Shown here: positions 59,433-64,000 of the stretch, piece by piece
How positions within the stretch are numbered: the stretch's first letter is position 1
How the letters are laid out: each line of letters opens with the position of its first letter
Source of the DNA: Wenzhouxiangellaceae bacterium
Lineage (GTDB): Bacteria; Pseudomonadota; Gammaproteobacteria; Xanthomonadales; Wenzhouxiangellaceae
Assembly (NCBI GenBank): GCA_028289455.1
Contig: JANQPN010000012.1
Location: forward strand, 1-64,000
DNA: 64,000 nt
Direction of reading: 5' to 3'
The notes under the pieces: model-generated
Databases searched by the model: none
The model's input: the letters and a program-made list of their open reading frames with translations, nothing else
What the model was told of the DNA's origin: nothing
Translations under genes and position numbers: made by a program

Positions 59433-60305
59433 ATGGCAGTTGAGCTTTACGACGATCACGAACAAGGCGAACGCGTCAAACAATGGATTAAAACCAATGG
59501 GGGCGGCATCCTGCTGGGCGTCGCTTTGGCCATGGGCGGACTATTCGGTTTCCGCTATTGGGAAGGCCAGCAGCTGCAGCACAGTTTCAATGCTGCCCAG
59601 CAATTTCAAGCAGTCGGTGAACAGCTGGCTGAGTTAACTGCATCCGAGCAGGCCCAGGGCGACACTGATCAGGAATCTGAAGGTGAAGCTGTCGCTGATG
59701 ATGCGCAGCTGCTGGAAGCGCTGGCAACCCTGCAGAATGATCACCCGGATAATTTATATTCAGCACTGGCAACTCTACAGGTGGCAGATATGAAGCTGGG
59801 CGAAGGCGATGTTGACGGTGCCATTCAGCAATACAGTTTCATCATAACCAACAGCAGCAATACTGAAATCAATTCGATTGCAATGCTGCGTCTGGCGCGC
59901 GCTCAGCTGGCTCAAAACCAGCCTGAAGCAGTCTTGCAGACATTGGATGGTTTACCTGCCGATTCAGGACATACCAGTCTGGTCGCTCGCATCCGCGGCG
60001 AAGCTTATCTGGCCATGAATGACCGGGAGCAGGCCTTGCAGTCGTTTGAACTGGCAGAGTCAGAACTGGGTGGAACACCCGATCGCATGCTGGAGCTGCG
60101 TCTGGCTGATCTGCGTGATATTGATATTGATGGATTACTGGAAGATTCTGATATTACCCAGCCACCACCGGCTTTCCCCGGGGGCAGCAGTCCGATAATC
60201 AACAGTCAACCGACCAGCGTTTCAGTGCAGTCATCTGACGCTGAACAGGCACAGCCCGAAGAAGCGGCTGATTCAGAAGCCACTGATACAGAGGACGACC
60301 AGTAA
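59433..60305 (+). CDS. yfgM: YfgM-like membrane protein, periplasmic TPR chaperone partner
   Basis: Single-span inner-membrane protein with a large periplasmic TPR domain that works with the Sec translocon and PpiD in E. coli. The 290 residues open ELYDDHEQGERVKQWIKTNG, then a membrane span LLGVALAMGGLFGFRYWEG, which matches YfgM. A TPR-rich part follows (DNLYSALATLQVADMKLGEG, AMLRLARAQLAQNQPEAVL, GEAYLAMNDREQALQSF). It is about 80 residues longer than E. coli YfgM (206), owing to an acidic insert near residues 71-87 and a Pro/Ser/Glu-rich tail. AGGAG lies ten bases upstream of the ATG. Its stop overlaps the bamB start (TAATG). Confidence 0.9.
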   Translation: MAVELYDDHEQGERVKQWIKTNGGGILLGVALAMGGLFGFRYWEGQQLQHSFNAAQQFQAVGEQLAELTASEQAQGDTDQESEGEAVADDAQLLEALATLQNDHPDNLYSALATLQVADMKLGEGDVDGAIQQYSFIITNSSNTEINSIAMLRLARAQLAQNQPEAVLQTLDGLPADSGHTSLVARIRGEAYLAMNDREQALQSFELAESELGGTPDRMLELRLADLRDIDIDGLLEDSDITQPPPAFPGGSSPIINSQPTSVSVQSSDAEQAQPEEAADSEATDTEDDQ

Positions 60306-61483
60306 TGAAAATACACCCGCCCAAAGCTTGTTTAAAACTGCTGCTGATGCTGTTGTCATTAAGCCTGCTGGGCGGCTGTAGCTGGTTTGGCGGTGACGAT
60401 GATGACGTCAACGCACCGGCAGAACTGGTCGAGTTCGACCAGACCGTTCCGGTGGAACGCGTCTGGCGGACATCCATAGGCGCATCAGCTGACCGGGTAC
60501 CGGTTAATATCGCGCCGGTCTACGCCGCCGGGAAAATTTATGTTGCCGACCGTAAAGGACGGATCAGCATAATAGATGCAGACAGCGGTGCAGTTGACCA
60601 GGAAATTAATTCCCGCTTGCGTATTTCCGCCGGCCCCGGCGTATTCGACAACCTGCTGATGGTGGGCACACTGGACGGCGAAGTTTTTGTATTCGATGTC
60701 GAAGGTGATGAAGTGCTGTGGCGCTCGCCGGTATCTTCTGAAGTGTTGTCCAAGCCGGTATTGCATGACGGTTACGTGATAGTCCGTTGCATTGATGGAC
60801 GTGTATTCGGCTTTAATGCACAGACCGGTACCCGTGAATGGCTGTATGACCGGGGTGTACCGTTGCTTTCACTGCGCGGCAGCAGTGATCCGGTAGCGCG
60901 TGGAGGAATCATTTATATCGGTTATGACGGCGGTGAAGTGGTAGCACTGCGGGCTAATGACGGCAGTGTGCTGTGGGAGCAGACCGTCAGTGCGCGCGAA
61001 GGTAAAACCGAGCTTGAAAGACTGGCTGATATCGACGGCGATATGGCGATCATCGCCAATGATCTGTATGTGACTTCCTCACGCGGGCGACTGGCTGCGC
61101 TGGCGGTCGACTCAGGCCGGATTCTGTGGGTTAAAGATGCCGGTTCATCAAGTGGATTGACGGTAGCACGCACGATGCTTGCATTATCCGACCCGCAGAG
61201 CCATATCTGGCTGGTTGATCGGATCAACTCAACCACATTGTGGCGGCAGGACAAATTGTTCAACCGTGGACTGACGCGTCCGTCATTCTATTTAAGTTAT
61301 GTGGTTGCTGCAGATGCAGAGGGATATCTGCACTTTGTAGATGCCGAGAGCGGCGAGTTTGTCGCCAGAACCAGAATTGACAGTGCCGGCGTAAGGGCTG
61401 CACCGTTGGCGGTGGGAACCACATTATATGTGCTGAGTGAAAGCGGCACGTTGAATGCTTACCGTGCCGGAGCAGCCATCTGA
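60305..61483 (+). CDS. bamB: Outer-membrane protein assembly factor BamB
   Basis: Lipoprotein of the BAM complex that inserts beta-barrel proteins. The 392 residues (E. coli 392) have lipobox LGGC (Cys25), then an eight-bladed PQQ-type propeller with blades marked by AGKIYVADRKGRISIIDADS, NLLMVGTLDGEVFVFDVEGD, DGYVIVRCIDGRVFGFNAQT, IIYIGYDGGEVVALRANDGS, NDLYVTSSRGRLAALAVDSG and TLYVLSESGTLNAYRAG. The start overlaps the yfgM stop by one base, so they are coupled. der follows after 38 bases, the usual order. Confidence 0.96.
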   Translation: MKIHPPKACLKLLLMLLSLSLLGGCSWFGGDDDDVNAPAELVEFDQTVPVERVWRTSIGASADRVPVNIAPVYAAGKIYVADRKGRISIIDADSGAVDQEINSRLRISAGPGVFDNLLMVGTLDGEVFVFDVEGDEVLWRSPVSSEVLSKPVLHDGYVIVRCIDGRVFGFNAQTGTREWLYDRGVPLLSLRGSSDPVARGGIIYIGYDGGEVVALRANDGSVLWEQTVSAREGKTELERLADIDGDMAIIANDLYVTSSRGRLAALAVDSGRILWVKDAGSSSGLTVARTMLALSDPQSHIWLVDRINSTTLWRQDKLFNRGLTRPSFYLSYVVAADAEGYLHFVDAESGEFVARTRIDSAGVRAAPLAVGTTLYVLSESGTLNAYRAGAAI

Positions 61484-61521
61484 CAAGACCGGCTGACAAA
61501 TTATAAGCTAGGAATGATGAC

Positions 61522-62931
61522 ATGCTACCTGTGGTTACCATCGCAGGTCGGCCCAACGTAGGCAAATCCACATTATTCAATGCGCTGACGCGCACTCGTG
61601 ATGCCATCGTAGCCGATCAGCCCGGGGTTACTCGTGATCGGCAATACGGTGTCTGCGCAACCCGTGACGGTCACCCCTACCTGTTGGTTGATACCGGCGG
61701 GATTGTTGCTGCGGCTGAAGGTCTGGATGCATTGTCGCTGGAGCAGGTCAACATGGCACTGGCCGAAGCGCAGTTGATTCTGTTCATGGTCGATGCGCGC
61801 GCCGGGCTGACAGCTAATGACCAGGATATTCTGGCCGATATCCGCCGTTACGGCACCAACGTGCTGCTGGTGGTCAACAAAACCGATGGCCTGGACTGGG
61901 AATCCGGTGCCGGTGACTGGTATCAGCTGGGTATTGGTGAACCTCTGCCGATTGCAGCATCTCACCGGCGCGGCGTGGAACAGCTGGAATCCATTATCAG
62001 TCAGCGTATAGCTGAACTGGAGCCTCCTGAAGAAACCGAAGACGAAGACAATGACCAGGCCATTTCAATTGCTCTGGTTGGCCGTCCGAATGTCGGAAAG
62101 TCCACACTGGTCAACCGGTTGCTGGGTGAGCAGCGGGTGCTGGCAAGCGATGTTCCCGGCACTACCCGTGACAGCATTCAGGTGCGTTTAACCCGGGATG
62201 ATCAGGACTATGTGCTGATTGATACCGCCGGTATCCGCCGTAAGGCAAAAGTCAATGAAGTGGTGGAAAAGGTCAGCGTAATAAAAACACTGCAATCGGC
62301 AGCTCAGGCGAAAATTGCCCTGGTGATGCTGGATGCCCAGCAGGGCCTGGCAGATCAGGACAGCCGGTTAATCGGGCAGGTGCTGCAGCTGGGTACGCCA
62401 TTGGTGATTGCAGTGAATAAATGGGATGGCATGGGGCCGGATGAGCGGCAGAGAGTGTCAACCGAATTAGACCGCCGGCTCATTTTTGTGGACTATGTCC
62501 AACAGGTGACCATCTCTGCATTGCACGGCAGCGGGCTCAAGGAACTGTTCCGCGCCATTCACCGCACTCACAAGGCAGCCACTCAGGACATCAGCAGCCA
62601 CCGGTTGACGGAGGTGTTGTTGCGTGCCGAGGCTGATCACCCGCCGCCATTAAAGCAGGGTAGAACGGCAAGACTCAGGTATGCGCATCTGGGCGGGCGC
62701 TCACCGATGCGGCTGGTAATACATGGCAGCCGCACATCGACATTGCCCGGCAGTTATAAACGTTATCTGCTGAATCGCATGCGTGCTGCATTCAAGTTGA
62801 CCGGCGTTCCGCTGCATCTGGATCTTCGTGATGGGGCCAACCCGTTTGCAGGCCGAAAAAATAAACTGACAGACAGGCAGCTGAACAAACGTAAACGTCT
62901 GAAACGGCACCTGAAAGGCAAGCGCAGGTGA
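61522..62931 (+). CDS. der: Ribosome-associated GTPase Der (EngA)
   Basis: Essential GTPase with two G domains, needed for 50S subunit maturation. The 469 residues show the first domain (VTIAGRPNVGKSTLFNALTR, LVDTGGIV, VNKTDGLD), an acidic linker near residue 170-180, and the second domain (IALVGRPNVGKSTLVNRLLG, DVPGTTRDSIQV, LIDTAGIRRKAKVNE, VNKWDGMG). The C-terminal KH-like domain (FKLTGVPLHLDLRDGANPFA) and a basic tail follow. Length is near the E. coli 490. Its stop overlaps the moeB GTG start. Confidence 0.98.
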   Translation: MLPVVTIAGRPNVGKSTLFNALTRTRDAIVADQPGVTRDRQYGVCATRDGHPYLLVDTGGIVAAAEGLDALSLEQVNMALAEAQLILFMVDARAGLTANDQDILADIRRYGTNVLLVVNKTDGLDWESGAGDWYQLGIGEPLPIAASHRRGVEQLESIISQRIAELEPPEETEDEDNDQAISIALVGRPNVGKSTLVNRLLGEQRVLASDVPGTTRDSIQVRLTRDDQDYVLIDTAGIRRKAKVNEVVEKVSVIKTLQSAAQAKIALVMLDAQQGLADQDSRLIGQVLQLGTPLVIAVNKWDGMGPDERQRVSTELDRRLIFVDYVQQVTISALHGSGLKELFRAIHRTHKAATQDISSHRLTEVLLRAEADHPPPLKQGRTARLRYAHLGGRSPMRLVIHGSRTSTLPGSYKRYLLNRMRAAFKLTGVPLHLDLRDGANPFAGRKNKLTDRQLNKRKRLKRHLKGKRR

Positions 62932-64000
62932 CTGATACGACCCGGCCGCTTAAGCAGGCCGGAACGGATTTCCGGGAACCAATCGATGAGTTGATCGCTG
63001 AGGTTGATGTCACTGAAGCATCCCGACAATTGCAGAAAGGCGTTTTATTATTAGATGTGCGAGATGCCGTACAGTGGCAGCTGGGCATGGCCGCACAATC
63101 AATCGGCATACCACAGGCGCAACTGCAAACTGAGCTGCCCAACCACATGGCTGACAGGCAGCAACCCGTGCTGGTCATTTGTGCCAAGGGCCAGCAGTCA
63201 TTATCAGCAGCTGCGGATTTAAAACGCCTGGGTTACCACAATGTGCAAAGCGTGCAGGGAGGTTTCACAGCCTGGCAGGCTGCGGGGCTGCCGGTTGGCT
63301 ACCCTGAGGGCAGCACGCTTAATAATGATCAGCGGCAACGCTACGCGCGCCATTTGACCTTGCCGGAAATTGGTGTGCAAGGCCAGCAAAAACTGCTGGC
63401 GAGTAAAGTGCTGCTGATTGGCGCAGGTGGTCTTGGCAGCCCGGCGTCGCTGTACCTGGCGGCGGCTGGGGTCGGCACCCTGGCGATTGTCGATGATGAC
63501 AGGGTGGAGCGTTCCAACTTGCAGCGGCAGGTGTTGTACAGTGACAGTACTTGCGGAGAAATGAAAATTGATTCCGCAAAGCAGCGTCTGCAGGCATTGA
63601 ATAACGATACCGAGATCATTGCAATTGACCAGCGTCTCACGGCTGACAATGCAACCGCATTGATTGATGACTTTGATGTCGTTATCGACGGCAGTGATAA
63701 CTTTTCCACACGCTACGCGGTGAACGAAGCCTGCGTGGCTGCCGGCAAACCAATGGTGTATGCAGCGGTTGAGGGTTTTCAGGCCCAGGTTGGTGTATTT
63801 TGGCCGGCATATGATCAGCAGCTGAGCCTGCCTTGCTATCACTGCCTGTTCCCGCAACCCGGGGACGGTCCCAGCTGTGCCGACGCCGGTGTGCTGGGTG
63901 TGGTGCCGGGAATAGCGGGCATATTACAGGCTACCGAGGCGTTGAAAATTTGTCTGGCTGTTGGCCGTCCAATGGTTGACAGACTATTGCGTATCGATAC
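62928..64000 (+). CDS. moeB: MoeB/ThiF-type adenylyltransferase with N-terminal rhodanese domain (partial)
   Basis: Adenylates the C-terminal Gly-Gly of a sulfur-carrier protein such as MoaD or ThiS. The visible 357 residues start with a rhodanese-like domain (VLLLDVRDAVQWQLG, VICAKGQQSLSAAADLKRLG, QGGFTAWQAAGLP), with Cys in the active-site loop CAKGQQS. The E1-like domain follows from about residue 130: RYARHLTLPEIGVQGQQKLL, VLLIGAGGLGSPASLYLAAA, IDGSDNFSTRYAVNE, and the zinc Cys pair in CYHCLFPQPG. Most MoeB enzymes have no rhodanese, or have it at the C-terminus; an N-terminal one is less usual. The GTG start overlaps the der stop. The C-terminus is cut by the window edge. Confidence 0.9.
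   Translation, partial: MTDTTRPLKQAGTDFREPIDELIAEVDVTEASRQLQKGVLLLDVRDAVQWQLGMAAQSIGIPQAQLQTELPNHMADRQQPVLVICAKGQQSLSAAADLKRLGYHNVQSVQGGFTAWQAAGLPVGYPEGSTLNNDQRQRYARHLTLPEIGVQGQQKLLASKVLLIGAGGLGSPASLYLAAAGVGTLAIVDDDRVERSNLQRQVLYSDSTCGEMKIDSAKQRLQALNNDTEIIAIDQRLTADNATALIDDFDVVIDGSDNFSTRYAVNEACVAAGKPMVYAAVEGFQAQVGVFWPAYDQQLSLPCYHCLFPQPGDGPSCADAGVLGVVPGIAGILQATEALKICLAVGRPMVDRLLRID

Noticed and set aside
63219..63857. Minus-strand open frame of 212 codons opposite moeB
   Set aside because: The plus strand carries all rhodanese and E1 motifs; the minus frame shows none.
1..64000. tRNA, rRNA, CRISPR arrays and insertion sequences
   Set aside because: On reading both strands I found no cloverleaf with conserved tRNA arms, no rRNA signature, no regularly spaced repeats and no transposase. 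Short or degenerate cases could be missed without a search tool.

Overview
The window is chromosomal DNA of a gammaproteobacterium. The evidence is the set and order of housekeeping genes: map-glnD-dapD, sucCD, ndk-rlmN-pilW-rodZ-hisS-yfgM-bamB-der, serA beside a D-2-hydroxyglutarate dehydrogenase, and RsmC, RimO and PrmC. PhhA/PhhB, an AlkB-type alkane hydroxylase, a methanethiol S-methyltransferase and a metX-metB-(aspartokinase/homoserine dehydrogenase) operon under a SAM-I riboswitch suggest a free-living, aerobic, probably environmental lineage. I cannot place it below class level from sequence alone. I saw no tRNA, rRNA, CRISPR array, transposase or prophage gene.

Layout. 1-2080: a CadC/ToxR-like membrane regulator, cut by the window edge, divergent from mddA. 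2420-16908: an accessory block of ten co-directional genes with tight spacing, every product carrying a Sec signal peptide. The first six (A-F) look like distant paralogues of one large exported protein family that I do not recognise. The seventh (G) is a smaller Cys-containing protein with a Gly-rich hydrophobic stretch. The last three (H, I, J) resemble a neprosin-type glutamic peptidase taken apart: a free-standing propeptide-like protein followed by two tandem catalytic domains. 16936-25324: serA and D2HGDH (divergent), a secreted protein of unknown function, an EF-G paralogue, a glycine-zipper lipoprotein and prmC. 25345-29955: an RND efflux pair. 30155-45664: map, glnD, the met operon, dapD, sucCD, nadE, rsmC and rimO. 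45933-54316: a mixed region of amidohydrolase, small lipoproteins, DUF1223, entericidin-like peptide, AlkB, BtuF-like protein, Slp-like lipoprotein, PhhAB and an FAD oxidoreductase. 54670-64000: ndk, rlmN, pilW, rodZ, hisS, yfgM, bamB, der and moeB (cut by the edge).

How genes work together. The metX-metB-metL genes are linked by ATGA start/stop overlaps and preceded by a consensus-like promoter, a complete SAM-I aptamer and several competing hairpins, so methionine biosynthesis from aspartate appears to be switched by SAM as one unit. SerA and D2HGDH form a known metabolic couple in serine synthesis. The rlmN-to-moeB run is mostly overlapping or closely spaced genes for translation, cell shape, type IV pili and outer-membrane assembly; ispG, often found between rodZ and hisS, is absent there.

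The strongest candidate for an undescribed system is the 2420-16908 block. It encodes a set of paralogous exported proteins together with a two-part neprosin protease. Its function is unknown; the paralogy and neprosin assignments come from reading the sequences and need profile searches to confirm.
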